In this document: piece after piece, positions 28,308 to 37,283 of the stretch
How the letters are laid out: each line of letters starts with the position of its first letter
Numbering within the stretch: position 1 is the first letter of the stretch
Source of the DNA: Methanolobus sp.
Lineage (GTDB): Archaea > Halobacteriota > Methanosarcinia > Methanosarcinales > Methanosarcinaceae
Length of the DNA stretch: 64,000 bases
Direction: 5' to 3'
NCBI GenBank assembly: GCA_029762595.1
Contig: JARVGJ010000003.1
Span: forward strand, 62,001-126,000
Program-made: the position numbers and the translations under genes
The notes under the pieces: generated by a model
The model's database searches: none
Seen by the model: the letters and a program-made list of their open reading frames with translations, nothing else
What the model was told of the DNA's origin: nothing

Positions 28308-28363
28308 GGTTTTTTTATAAAAACCATCACCGCGGAAAACATTACAGGATGTTCACCCTGTAA
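28308..28363. terminator. Hairpins between convergent genes
   Basis: Two perfect stems: GGTTTTT-TTAT-AAAAACC (28308-28325) and TTACAGG-8-base loop-CCTGTAA (28342-28363). The first is rich in T on both strands and may serve the plus-strand GNAT gene and the minus-strand glutamate synthase operon alike. The rest of 28259-28475 shows no gene. Confidence 0.5.
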
Positions 28364-28475
28364 GATGGCCGCACTGATTGAAAAAAGACAGGACACGAAT
28401 GCCTATTGCATGGTTAGGAAGAATAGAGGAAGTGGATAGGCACCGTGTCCATAAATGTGATATTTTCGTTTTTGT

Positions 28476-29498
28476 TTACTCCTCCGGCATTCGTTCAAGT
28501 TTCTTTGCAGAAAGCTTTTCAACCAATTCCAGATTTACATCATCTTTAAGCGAGAGCTTTTCATTCCTTACGGCCTCGTCAACGAACTGCTTACCAACAG
28601 TATTACGTATGACCAGGGTCGTAAAACCTCCTGAACTGCCAATGGAACCTGCAGAGATATCAGCATCCAGCGCAGTAAGGTCTGTGCATATATGGCATCC
28701 CGGACGCACGCAATCTTCAACCTCCTTAAGTGAGATAGTTGTCATGCTTCCATCCTTAAGGGTTATCTCAAGCTTTCCCTTCACATCGAAACGTATTATG
28801 TCCAGTGGCTCTATCTGGCGCTGTGCAATGAGCTTATCCTGCACGAGTTTTTCATAATCGAATGTCTCGGTGCAGAAAAGTCCCACCACAAGACGTATGT
28901 ATTTCCTGAAAGGACGCAAAAGATCCAGGTCACTCCTGCGCATCCTGCTCACAGCCTGCACAACGCATGGCACGCCCACTACAGCAACATTGGTGAATTT
29001 GCGGGTGATGACGGCTTCTTTAAGAGAAGCTACAAGAGGAACCCACCAGTTGTAACGGCTGCCTGCGTGGTGGACAAGCACCTCGGATGAAGTGATAACA
29101 GCAGATGAGGGCCTGAGTGTCCAGGGATCCTCCACAACAGTTACGATTGCATCTATCATGCCCTGCTCAAGGGCGTTTGCAAGTATCGCCGTAACAGCAC
29201 CCCCGCTCTGTTTTCTGGGCACATCCATCGTTGCCTTTGCAGACACTATATCGATGTAATCACCAAGTACCTCAGACGATGGCCTGTCAATCCTCGGGCA
29301 AACCTCATAGCATGCACCGCATGGAACCCCGTCGTTTACATCCTTACAATAGCCACTATTGAGAGGATGGGTGGAATCCCTTCCAATCTCAAAATAAATG
29401 GCATCTGCCGGACACACCGCAACACATGCACCACAAGAGGCACATTTTTCCGTGTCCCATATCTCTGCCTTCAGATCCAGATAATTCTTACCAGTCAT
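28476..29498 (-). CDS. FrhB-like F420/flavin Fe-S subunit of the glutamate synthase operon
   Basis: A protein of 340 residues from ATG 29498, preceded by GGAGTGATCACA. Residues 1-65 hold two 4Fe-4S motifs (CASCGACVAVCPADAI and CKDVNDGVPCGACYEVCPR). The rest matches the FrhB/FpoF/FdhB family (SGGAVTAILANALEQG, VVGVPCVVQAVSRMRR, LVVGLFCTETFDYEKL, PGCHICTDLTALDADISAGS), which binds FAD and exchanges electrons with coenzyme F420. It is the last gene after three glutamate synthase domains, 5 bases from the GXGXG gene. The reasonable reading is an F420H2 (or ferredoxin) input module for GOGAT, which would replace the NADPH-binding GltD. This is inference from family and operon. Confidence 0.85.
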   Translation of the reverse strand: MTGKNYLDLKAEIWDTEKCASCGACVAVCPADAIYFEIGRDSTHPLNSGYCKDVNDGVPCGACYEVCPRIDRPSSEVLGDYIDIVSAKATMDVPRKQSGGAVTAILANALEQGMIDAIVTVVEDPWTLRPSSAVITSSEVLVHHAGSRYNWWVPLVASLKEAVITRKFTNVAVVGVPCVVQAVSRMRRSDLDLLRPFRKYIRLVVGLFCTETFDYEKLVQDKLIAQRQIEPLDIIRFDVKGKLEITLKDGSMTTISLKEVEDCVRPGCHICTDLTALDADISAGSIGSSGGFTTLVIRNTVGKQFVDEAVRNEKLSLKDDVNLELVEKLSAKKLERMPEE

Positions 29499-29503
29499 TG
29501 TGA

Positions 29504-30250
29504 TCACTCCCATGTGTATTTACCTGCAAAGGGCCTGCTGCTTGCAGGGATTATTCTCGAATAGTTCGTGTCCAGGAAAGGAGCAGGATCGATACCAAAC
29601 CTTTCACAGAATTCTTCTATCACAGGAGTCAGCCGTTCCAGATCCTCTTCGGTGAACTCAACCTTTTTAGCCCCTACTCCAAGAAGCTTTTCGTTGATAT
29701 CTCCCCTTATGACAATCTCGCCACCATGTATGCCACTTCCTATCCCACGGTCCCTGACCGCCGGCTCCTGGCCGATCCCAAGCACCAGTATAAGACCACC
29801 TGCCATGTATTCACCCAGGAATGCATGGGTTGTGCCACCAACAGCAAGGATGGGATACTTGCCATCATATTCCTTCATATGGATACCACCACGGTATCCA
29901 ATGTTTCCCTTAACGAAGACCTTGCCTCCGCGCATACTATGTGCCACTGCATCGCCGGCACTGCCATGGATGAAAAGGTAACCATTGTCCATTGTATTAC
30001 CAGGAGCATGTTCTGCATCACCGAATATCTCGCATTCAGGACCGCTCATAAACATCCCGAGGTCACCTCCGGGCACACCATTGATGGTTATTTTAACATT
30101 CCCTCTTAATCCATTACCAATAAAACGCTGGCCAAGGACATTATTAAGCACTATGTCCCTGACTCCGGAAGCCACTGCCTCACGGATCATTCTGTTCAGC
30201 GGGGTGTAGTGCATGCCCTTAACATCAATTACCAGAGGATCCACTTGCAT
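29504..30250 (-). CDS. Archaeal glutamate synthase, GXGXG (domain 3) subunit
   Basis: A 248-residue beta-helix protein equal to the C-terminal domain of bacterial GltB. Repeated glycine turns are visible: NVLGQRFIGNGLRG, ECEIFGDAEHAPGNTMDNGY, GGKVFVKGNIGYRGGIHMKE, GGLILVLGIGQEP and GGEIVIRGDINEKLLG. Its start overlaps the stop of the domain 2 gene by one base. In bacterial GltB this domain is structural, and it lies between the synthase domain and the partner subunit. Confidence 0.93.
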   Translation of the reverse strand: MQVDPLVIDVKGMHYTPLNRMIREAVASGVRDIVLNNVLGQRFIGNGLRGNVKITINGVPGGDLGMFMSGPECEIFGDAEHAPGNTMDNGYLFIHGSAGDAVAHSMRGGKVFVKGNIGYRGGIHMKEYDGKYPILAVGGTTHAFLGEYMAGGLILVLGIGQEPAVRDRGIGSGIHGGEIVIRGDINEKLLGVGAKKVEFTEEDLERLTPVIEEFCERFGIDPAPFLDTNYSRIIPASSRPFAGKYTWE

Positions 30251-31758
30251 CAGGCCCCCACAGATCCTACTTTAAGGACATTGAGCAGACCTTCATCAAG
30301 CATGTACCCACGCAGACGTTCACGATTCCCACGAAGGCTTTCAATACTGTTAAGACCTGCCGCACCCATGAGTTCGCTCAGCTCAAGTGTCCATGCATGT
30401 ATGAGATTTGCAACATGCTGAGAACCTAGCTCCGGGTCGATACGCTGCACCAGTTCAGGCTTCTGTGTGGCAATACCCCACGGGCACATACCACGGTAAC
30501 AGTTGCCGCATACACGACACCCGAGTGCTATCAGGGCAGCCGTTCCTATGTACACAGCATCAGCCCCAAGAGCTATGGACTTTGCAAGATCAGCACTGTT
30601 ACGTATACCACCACTTGCAATGACAGATACCTGGTTCCTGATACCCTGATCATTTAACTTCTGGTCCACTGCAGCAACAGCAGCCTCTATCGGTATGCCT
30701 ACGTTGTCCCTGAAGACCTTTGGAGCAGCGCCAGTTCCACCGCGGAAACCGTCAATGACAACAGCATCTGCAGAGGAACGGGCAATACCTGCTGCTATTG
30801 CAGCCACGTTGTGAACTGCAGCTATTTTCACAAAGACGGGTTTCTCCCAGTTCGTAGCCTCCTTAAGGCTGCGTACCAGCTGTGCAAGATCCTCTATACT
30901 GTAGATATCATGATGAGGAGCGGGGCTGATAGCATCTGAACCCATAGGGATCATACGGGTACATGAAACATCAGAGCATACTTTCTCCCCGGGAAGATGA
31001 CCACCAATACCGGGCTTTGCACCCTGGCCTATCTTGATCTCAATTGCAGCACCACGCTCCAGATAATTTATATCCACACCAAAACGACCTGATGCTATCT
31101 GGACTATAGTATGGTCCTGATATGGATAGATGGCTTCGTGCATCCCTCCTTCACCGGTGCCCATGAAAGTCCCGGTCTTTGCAACAGCCTTTGCCAGACT
31201 AAGCTGTGCATTAAGGCTGATAGCACCATAGCTCATATGACCTATCATTATTGGCGTGTCCAGCTTCAGGTTTGGAGAGAGCTTTGTTTTGAGCTCCACA
31301 TCCCCGTTGTTCTTTGTGAATTCCATTTTTGCAGGCTTCTTACCAAGATAGGTCCGAAGCTCCATGGGTTCTCTCAGAGGATCTATGCTCGGGTTGGTGA
31401 CCTGGCATGCATCAAGCACCAGCCTGTCAAATATTATTGGATAGTCAATAGCATTGCCCATTCCTGCAAGGATTATCTTGCCGGTACGTGCCTGGTTGAT
31501 TATATCTTCACGTGCCTCTACTGTCCACAGGGGATGGCTGCGATAATCAACAGGCTTTTCCTGTAGCATGATAGCATCTCTGGGACACATGGAAATACAG
31601 CGATGACATGCAGTACACTTGCGGGAATCGATGAGGATCCTGTCATTCTCGAGCCTGTAAACACCATAGGAACAATTATCTACACATCGCATGCATTTCA
31701 TGCACTGGTCACGGTCAATACTTATCCTGTACTTAAGCGGAACGCTTCCAAGACTCAT
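30250..31758 (-). CDS. Archaeal glutamate synthase, FMN-binding synthase (domain 2) subunit
   Basis: A 502-residue protein. Residues 15-70 are a two-cluster ferredoxin domain (CMKCMRCVDNCSYG, CTACHRCISMCPRDAI). The rest is the FMN TIM-barrel that converts 2-oxoglutarate plus ammonia to glutamate: MSYGAISLNAQLSLAKA, GTGEGGMHE, KIGQGAKPGIGGHLPG, VIDGFRGGTGAAP, and ASGGIRNSADLAKSIALGAD. The 3Fe-4S ligands lie in CRVCGNCYRGMCPWGIA. It is the catalytic core of the split enzyme, overlapping domain 1 by four bases upstream and domain 3 by one base downstream. Confidence 0.95.
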   Translation of the reverse strand: MSLGSVPLKYRISIDRDQCMKCMRCVDNCSYGVYRLENDRILIDSRKCTACHRCISMCPRDAIMLQEKPVDYRSHPLWTVEAREDIINQARTGKIILAGMGNAIDYPIIFDRLVLDACQVTNPSIDPLREPMELRTYLGKKPAKMEFTKNNGDVELKTKLSPNLKLDTPIMIGHMSYGAISLNAQLSLAKAVAKTGTFMGTGEGGMHEAIYPYQDHTIVQIASGRFGVDINYLERGAAIEIKIGQGAKPGIGGHLPGEKVCSDVSCTRMIPMGSDAISPAPHHDIYSIEDLAQLVRSLKEATNWEKPVFVKIAAVHNVAAIAAGIARSSADAVVIDGFRGGTGAAPKVFRDNVGIPIEAAVAAVDQKLNDQGIRNQVSVIASGGIRNSADLAKSIALGADAVYIGTAALIALGCRVCGNCYRGMCPWGIATQKPELVQRIDPELGSQHVANLIHAWTLELSELMGAAGLNSIESLRGNRERLRGYMLDEGLLNVLKVGSVGA

Positions 31759-32807
31759 ACCATGACCCTCCCTACAACCGGCTCTCCTGCCCTTGGCATG
31801 TATATCGACTCTATATCAGGATCCATTACGCGAATTGCAGCTTCTTCACTGGATATGTAAAGAAGAGGACCCTTCTCGCCAACTACAAGGGGACGCAACT
31901 TTATCCTGTCAGTAAAACCTACGATTCCGTCCTTTGTAGCCACTACTATTGCAAAAGGACCGTTCATAAGTGCCGGCCCATATGTGAGGCGTAATACACG
32001 CATGAACTCTTCCTGTTTTTGCGGCATCTCGTCGATCTCATCCCAAAAGGGAGGAGCTAGAGCACCTACAACTATTTCAGATGGAAGACCATGTCTTCTT
32101 CCCAGAAGATCAAATAGGTAGGCCACAACTTCGGTATCTGTAGACATAGTACATTTGTATCCATTACTCTCCACATAACGACGATTAGTACCGTATGAGG
32201 TTATCTCGCCGTTGTGAACAACTGCCCAGTCAAGCAGGTTGAATGGATGAGCTCCGCCCCACCATCCCGGTGTATTGGTAGGGTATCGATTATGAGCAAG
32301 CCAGATGTAACCTTTGTAATCTTCTATCCTGTAGAAATTGGCTACATCCTCAGGCCATCCTGCTGCCTTGAAAACACCGAGATTGATACCGGAAGAAAAG
32401 ACCAGGGCACCTTCTACCGTGGAATTTATCGCCATCACAATATGCTTGACAGTATCATCAGCCGGGCTTGTAGTACCCACCATCAGGTCAGTATATGGCT
32501 TGAAGAAATACCTCCATGGGATGTGTTCCTTTTTAAGACCTGGCTGGTCATATGTTGGTATCTCTTCCTGGTGAGCTATCCTCCCCCAGGTTTGCAGTAT
32601 CCTGTCCACGGTGGACTTTGGTTCTAACAGATTATCAAAGAATACGTGAATTGCGTAGCAATCCGGATAGTCAGGATATATACCATAAGCTACATATCCT
32701 GCACCTTCTCCACTTCCTCTTTCATCCATCAGACTCAATGCTCTTTTAATGCTGGAGCCGTCCATCCTGGACATCGTCCGATCGATTACACCTATAATTC
32801 CGCACAT
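31755..32807 (-). CDS. Archaeal glutamate synthase, class II glutamine amidotransferase (domain 1) subunit
   Basis: A protein of 350 residues from the ATG that puts the nucleophile at residue 2 (MCGIIGVID); class II amidotransferases need an N-terminal Cys after Met removal, which decides this start over an ATG three codons upstream. Other marks: WLAHNRYPTNTPGWWGGAHPF, VVHNGEITSYG, and CTMSTDTEVVAYLFD. It hydrolyses glutamine and passes ammonia to domain 2. First gene of the operon; AATATAAAAAC about 20 bases upstream suggests a promoter very close to the start, with a short leader. Confidence 0.94.
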   Translation of the reverse strand: MCGIIGVIDRTMSRMDGSSIKRALSLMDERGSGEGAGYVAYGIYPDYPDCYAIHVFFDNLLEPKSTVDRILQTWGRIAHQEEIPTYDQPGLKKEHIPWRYFFKPYTDLMVGTTSPADDTVKHIVMAINSTVEGALVFSSGINLGVFKAAGWPEDVANFYRIEDYKGYIWLAHNRYPTNTPGWWGGAHPFNLLDWAVVHNGEITSYGTNRRYVESNGYKCTMSTDTEVVAYLFDLLGRRHGLPSEIVVGALAPPFWDEIDEMPQKQEEFMRVLRLTYGPALMNGPFAIVVATKDGIVGFTDRIKLRPLVVGEKGPLLYISSEEAAIRVMDPDIESIYMPRAGEPVVGRVMV

Positions 32808-33041
32808 GTTGATCACTATATGTAGTTTTTATATTTTTGTTCACGGGGCCAAAAGATAGTCTTTTCCACTATGGATTTAACCATGCAAAAATCCAAGGGT
32901 AGCCCATGTCGTATGAACTGTCCATGTTCACTTTTTAGCAGCTTTGCTTTTAAAGTGCTGCGAATCTGAAATGATATATACTCATTATAAGTTCAAGTAT
33001 GTAATGTATTAATATAAAGTAAAAGTAAGGAGAATATCCCC

Positions 33042-34382
33042 TTACAGTATGCTAAGATATGTGTCAAGTTCCCACTGGTGTACCTGTGCCTTGTAGTCGT
33101 CCCACTGAGTATTCTTTGCCCGCAGATAATTTGCGAACACGTGGTCACCCACTACACTCTTTACGAATTCACTGCCTGCCATAAGATCAACGGCTTCCTT
33201 AAGGTTACCTGGCAATGACTCGATACCTCTTGCCTTTCTTTCATCCTCACTTAGCTTGAAGATGTTGACATCGGTTGATTGAGGAACTTCCATTTCGTTC
33301 TTTATGCCTTCAAGACCTGCACGAAGCATCACTGCAAATGCAAGGTACGGGTTACATGCAGGGTCCGGGCATCTCAATTCGACCCTTGTACCAAGACCTC
33401 TTGATGCAGGGATCCTGATAAGTGAGCTTCTGTTGGATGCTGACCAGGTACAGTAGATCGGTGCCTCATATCCCGGTACGAGCCTCTTATATGAATTCAC
33501 CGTCGAATTGGTAATTGCAGCGAACTCACGGACATACTTAAGGATACCTGCAATATACTGCCTTGCAGTTATTGAAAGCTTGTCCGGGGTGTCCGGGTCA
33601 TAGAATGCATTGTCACCATTCATCATAAGAGACTGGTTGGAATGCATGCCTGAACCGTTCACACCATAAAGTGGCTTTGGCATGAAGGTTGCGTAATAAC
33701 CCATATGTGCTGCAATGGACTTTACAACATACTTAAATGTTACAATATTATCACATGTGCTTAACACATCATTGAACCTGAAGTTGATCTCGTGTTGTGA
33801 AGGGGCAACTTCGTGGTGGGATGCTTCCAGCTTAAAGCCCATGTCCTCAAGGGCGAAATCGATAGCTCTCCTTACATCCTGTGCCTTGTCAAGGGGTGCG
33901 AAATCAAAGTATCCACCCTTGTCCGTGAGGTTTGTGGTAGGATGACCCTTCTCATCAAGTTCGAAAAGGAAGAACTCAAGTTCCGGACCTGTATTCATTG
34001 TATAGCCCATCTTAGCTGCTTCTTCAACAGCCTGCTTCAGCACATACCTGGGGTCTCCTTCAAAAGGCTTGCCGTTGGGCCTGAATATATCACCAATTAT
34101 ACGGGCAACTGCTCCTTCCTTAGGTCTCCACGGAAGTAACCTGAAGGTAGAAGGATCGGGCATAAGGATCATATCGGATTCTTCGATCCTTGTGAAACCT
34201 TCGATGGATGAACCATCAAACATTACACCATTCTCAAATGCACCCTCAAGATCCTCTGCAGGGATAGCCCAGCTCTTGATCATTCCGATAGTATCGGTGA
34301 ACTGGGTCCTTATAAACTTAACATCACACTCGGTTACAGCCTGTAACACGTCTTCCTTTGTTACTGGATTTGCTTTTACCAT
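33042..34382 (-). CDS. glnA: Glutamine synthetase type I (second copy)
   Basis: A 446-residue GSI with the same motifs as the copy at 26421: VMFDGSSIEGF, NTGPELEFFLFE, SHHEVAPSQHEINFRF, FMPKPLYGVNGSGMHSN and NRSSLIRIPASRGLGTRVELR. It is about as long, and again lacks the adenylylation tyrosine. AATGGAGGAATAGTTAAA before the ATG is a strong site. It is monocistronic, next to the glutamate synthase operon and in the same direction. The two copies differ clearly in sequence, so this is an old duplication with probable division of labour. Confidence 0.95.
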   Translation of the reverse strand: MVKANPVTKEDVLQAVTECDVKFIRTQFTDTIGMIKSWAIPAEDLEGAFENGVMFDGSSIEGFTRIEESDMILMPDPSTFRLLPWRPKEGAVARIIGDIFRPNGKPFEGDPRYVLKQAVEEAAKMGYTMNTGPELEFFLFELDEKGHPTTNLTDKGGYFDFAPLDKAQDVRRAIDFALEDMGFKLEASHHEVAPSQHEINFRFNDVLSTCDNIVTFKYVVKSIAAHMGYYATFMPKPLYGVNGSGMHSNQSLMMNGDNAFYDPDTPDKLSITARQYIAGILKYVREFAAITNSTVNSYKRLVPGYEAPIYCTWSASNRSSLIRIPASRGLGTRVELRCPDPACNPYLAFAVMLRAGLEGIKNEMEVPQSTDVNIFKLSEDERKARGIESLPGNLKEAVDLMAGSEFVKSVVGDHVFANYLRAKNTQWDDYKAQVHQWELDTYLSIL

Positions 34383-34414
34383 TTTAACTATTCCTCCATT
34401 CTTTAAGGGGTGTA

Positions 34415-34445
34415 AGTAACCTATTACCTATTACATTATATAAAT
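34415..34445 (-). promoter_or_regulatory. Promoter of the second glnA
   Basis: On the minus strand a TATA box TTTATATAA (34436-34444) is followed directly by GTAATAG GTAATAG GTTAC (34434-34416): two exact 7-bp direct repeats and a third partial unit over the likely transcription start. This position suits a repressor. The ATAGGT core resembles the ATAGGAT of the nifH element only loosely. Confidence 0.45.
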
Positions 34446-34741
34446 AGTTTACTATCACTCGTCAATCAAAGTGTTTACTCCCCAAATAAAAAGAAAATAT
34501 AAGAATAGTTAAAACTTACCTCTGAAAAGATAAAAGAACCATAAAAACCAATAACATAGAGAATGAACTAAGAATAGTATGCACCTATTATAATTTGAAA
34601 CCCATATTATCATGATATTTCCGACAAAGGATTAAGGAAGAGAAAAAAGGATACTCATATCCGAACTTGCCGCAACTGCAAATTATACTTGTGGAAGCTT
34701 TACCGGTTTTGCAAAAATACAGATTTCAGGAAAAAGGTCCT

Positions 34742-35269
34742 ATGAAAGACGGGAATACGGCTCAAAAGGCAAAGTCACATGAAACTGATAGCCATAATAA
34801 AGATATTCTCAGATGTATGCAGTGTGGAGTCTGCACCAGCAGTTGTCCCTCCGGCAGGCATACGAGCCTTAATATCAGGAAACTGGTAAAGATAGCAGGC
34901 AGAACAACCAACATATTCAGCAATGAGGAACTATGGATGTGCACCACCTGCTATAATTGCCAGGAAAGGTGCCCGAGGAACATACCCATAGTTGACATAT
35001 TGCTGGACATCAGGGCCACTGCCGCGCATCAGGGGATGATCCAGCCCGAGCACCGTCAGGTATGCAGAATGTTGCTCGAATACGGACATGCAGTACCCAT
35101 CAATGAAGAGAACAGGAAGATAAGAACAGACCTTGGAATGGAAGAGCTTCCCGAGACTGTGCAGAAGTATAAAGAAGGGCTTGAAGAAGTAAAGGAACTG
35201 CTCAGGTCCTGTGGCTTTGAAACGCTTATAGGAGATAACAAAGGATGCATCCCAGAAGGTAAAAAATGA
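34742..35269 (+). CDS. hdrC: Heterodisulfide reductase subunit C-like Fe-S protein
   Basis: A protein of 175 residues from ATG 34742, after AAAAAGGTCCT. Two classical 4Fe-4S sites: Cys25/28/31/35 (CMQCGVCTSSCPSG) and Cys67/70/73/77 (CTTCYNCQERCPRN). In soluble HdrABC, HdrC relays electrons from HdrA to HdrB for reduction of CoM-S-S-CoB. The gene overlaps hdrB by four bases. No hdrA is adjacent, so the pair must work with an HdrA encoded elsewhere, or serve as an HdrBC-like module with another partner. The 34446-34741 gap contains no other gene that I can support. Confidence 0.88.
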   Translation: MKDGNTAQKAKSHETDSHNKDILRCMQCGVCTSSCPSGRHTSLNIRKLVKIAGRTTNIFSNEELWMCTTCYNCQERCPRNIPIVDILLDIRATAAHQGMIQPEHRQVCRMLLEYGHAVPINEENRKIRTDLGMEELPETVQKYKEGLEEVKELLRSCGFETLIGDNKGCIPEGKK

Positions 35270-36156
35270 AAGCTTTAACACTCTTTATGGGATGCCTTGT
35301 ACCCAACCGATACCCTGGCATCGAGCTGGCAACAAAGTTGTGCCTTGCAAAACTTGATATCGATTTCAATGAGCTTGCAGGAGCCTCATGCTGCCCTGCA
35401 CCCGGAGTGTTCCGATCCTTTGACAGAACATCCTGGCTGACAGTTGCAAGCCGCAATATAGTACTGGCAGAGCAAATGGAAAGGGATATACTCACTATCT
35501 GCAATGGATGTTTCAGTACTCTGGCGGATGCGAACCGCATCATAAAAGAAGAGAACGGGACAAAGGAAGATATCAATGAGCATCTCAGGAAGATAGGAAA
35601 GGAGATCAATGGAAACATTGATGTCAGGCACATTATAGAATTCCTGTACGAAGAATACGGTCCCGAAAAGATCAGGTCCTACGTAGAAAGACAGTTAAAA
35701 ATCCGGGTTGCTGTGCATTATGGCTGCCACCTCATCAAACCCACAAAAGATAGAGGTCTGGGAAATTTTGAACGACCGAGGTTTTTTGATGAACTTGTCA
35801 ATGCACTGGGAGCAACAAGTGTTGAATACCCGGACAAGATGGCATGCTGCGGAGCAGGAGGAGGAGTACGTTCCGCCATGAAGGACAAATCCCTGAAAAT
35901 GACAGAAGCCAAGCTTGCCAGAATAAAAGAGATGGAAATTGATTGTATTGTAAATTCGTGCCCTTTCTGCCACATGCAACTGGATGCAGGGCAGGCAGAA
36001 ATAAAGGAGAAGATGGAGATAGAATATGATATTCCCGTCCTGCACTATACACAACTTCTGGGACTTGCCCTGGGATTCCCCCCAGAGATGCTTGGAATCG
36101 ATACTTCACTCAAAAAGAACAGGGAATTGATGGAACAGCTGGATTTGCAAGAATGA
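35266..36156 (+). CDS. hdrB: Heterodisulfide reductase subunit B-like CCG-domain protein
   Basis: A 296-residue protein of normal HdrB length. It holds two CCG domains (CX31-39CCX35-36CXXC): first GCLVP, ASCCPAPG and CNGC; second YGCHL, MACCGAGGG and CPFC. These bind the noncubane clusters that split the CoM-CoB heterodisulfide. The ATG overlaps the hdrC TGA. No membrane anchor is present, so this is the cytoplasmic type. Substrate assignment to CoM-S-S-CoB is from family; related proteins act on other disulfides. Confidence 0.88.
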   Translation: MKALTLFMGCLVPNRYPGIELATKLCLAKLDIDFNELAGASCCPAPGVFRSFDRTSWLTVASRNIVLAEQMERDILTICNGCFSTLADANRIIKEENGTKEDINEHLRKIGKEINGNIDVRHIIEFLYEEYGPEKIRSYVERQLKIRVAVHYGCHLIKPTKDRGLGNFERPRFFDELVNALGATSVEYPDKMACCGAGGGVRSAMKDKSLKMTEAKLARIKEMEIDCIVNSCPFCHMQLDAGQAEIKEKMEIEYDIPVLHYTQLLGLALGFPPEMLGIDTSLKKNRELMEQLDLQE

Positions 36157-36273
36157 TAATATGGAACACTGATCACCACACATATAAGAATAGAATACAA
36201 AGATAAAGGGAAAGAACAGGTTTCCACCAATAACTTTAAGATATTGGATGTTATTACGTGAGTATCGCAACAT

Positions 36274-36348
36274 GAGCGTGTGGCCTAGTCAGGATATGGC
36301 GGCAGCCTCCTAAGCTGCAAGCCGGGGGTTCAAATCCCTTCACGCTCG
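36274..36348 (+). tRNA. tRNA-Arg (anticodon CCT)
   Basis: A complete cloverleaf: acceptor GAGCGTG/CACGCTC with discriminator G; anticodon stem GCAGC/GCTGC with loop CTCCTAA (anticodon CCT, reading AGG); T-loop TTCAAAT with stem GGGGG/CCCTT (two G-T pairs). No CCA is encoded and no intron is present. A T-rich tract (TATTTTTCTTTTTAAT) follows directly. Confidence 0.95.
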
Positions 36349-36384
36349 CTATTTTTCTTTTTAATATTTCATGGAGATCGGTAA

Positions 36385-36837
36385 TTGATTATAAGAAAGG
36401 CTAATGTTAATGATATACCAGGTATAAAGAACATCATAGACCATTATGCAAAACAGGAGAAGATGCTACCACGATCATTGAGCGAACTTTATGAATTTAC
36501 CCGCAGCTTCTATGTTTGTGAAATACAGGACCGTATAGTGGGTTGCTGTGCCCTTCAGGTAAGCTGGGAGGATATGGCCGAAGTGATGTCCTTTGCCGTA
36601 ACACCCGAGTATAGAGAACAGGGAATTGGTACGCAACTTATCAATGCCTGCCTTGAAGAAGCAAAAGAACTTGGCATCAGAAACGTGTTCACTCTTACCT
36701 ATGCAGTAACATTCTTTGAAAAGCAGGGATTTGAAAAAATAGACAAACAATTACTTCCGCACAAAGTATGGAGCGGATGTATAAAGTGCCCCAAGTTCCC
36801 CAATTGTGATGAGGTCGCAATGATGAAGGCTATATGA
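36385..36837 (+). CDS. ArgA-like short GNAT N-acetyltransferase
   Basis: A 150-residue GNAT protein from TTG 36385, with GGAG eight bases upstream. Motifs: the acetyl-CoA loop REQGIGTQLINACLEEAKEL, and YAVTFFEKQGF. The C-terminal WSGCIKCPKFPNCDEVAM with four cysteines resembles short amino-acid acetyltransferases annotated as N-acetylglutamate synthases. A role in arginine synthesis fits with argB at 41947, but the two genes are about 5 kb apart and not in one operon. The start codon is uncertain. Confidence 0.75.
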   Translation: MIIRKANVNDIPGIKNIIDHYAKQEKMLPRSLSELYEFTRSFYVCEIQDRIVGCCALQVSWEDMAEVMSFAVTPEYREQGIGTQLINACLEEAKELGIRNVFTLTYAVTFFEKQGFEKIDKQLLPHKVWSGCIKCPKFPNCDEVAMMKAI

Positions 36838-36845
36838 ACCTCACA

Positions 36846-37283
36846 TCAAAGATACCTTTCAAACCATATGGCTCCATTCTTTTTTTTCACCACAACAAAA
36901 CCGCTTTTCAAGTACATCGAAATGGCTTTTTTGAGTGAACTGTCCGTTTTCACTTTTATGCAGTGGTGATCCTTTTTTGCAAATTCCAGCGCGGTGAGGA
37001 ACAAAGACAGACCAATACCCTTACCACGACATTCTTTCTTTAAATACAGTCTTTTTATTTCGCAAACTCCGCAACCAAGGTTCTTTACAGCAGATGTCCC
37101 AATCAGCTTCTCACGATTAAGTGACAGGAAAAAGGCACCTCCATCATGAAAATAACTGTAATGGATGTCATCCAGATCAGAATCCTTAAGAGGATCATAA
37201 TCAAAACCTTCCTCTGAAAGCACCCCGAGGACAAAGGACCTGGTCCGAGAGGAATATTCAGAGGAGAAAGGAACTATTTCCAT
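36846..37283 (-). CDS. GNAT-family N-acetyltransferase
   Basis: A 145-residue protein. The motif A region is VCEIKRLYLKKECRGKGIGL followed by LFLTALEFAKKDHHCIKVKT, with a typical RGKGIG acetyl-CoA loop; the tail AISMYLKSGFVVVKKKNGAI fits GNAT beta5. Its start overlaps the end of the M20 hydrolase gene by 10 bases in another frame, so translation is probably coupled. Substrate unknown. It converges with the ArgA-like gene. Confidence 0.8.
   Translation of the reverse strand: MEIVPFSSEYSSRTRSFVLGVLSEEGFDYDPLKDSDLDDIHYSYFHDGGAFFLSLNREKLIGTSAVKNLGCGVCEIKRLYLKKECRGKGIGLSLFLTALEFAKKDHHCIKVKTDSSLKKAISMYLKSGFVVVKKKNGAIWFERYL

Noticed and set aside
29568-29981. Long plus-strand frames within the glutamate synthase operon.
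   Set aside because: They are antisense shadows of strongly conserved GXGXG and FMN-domain genes.
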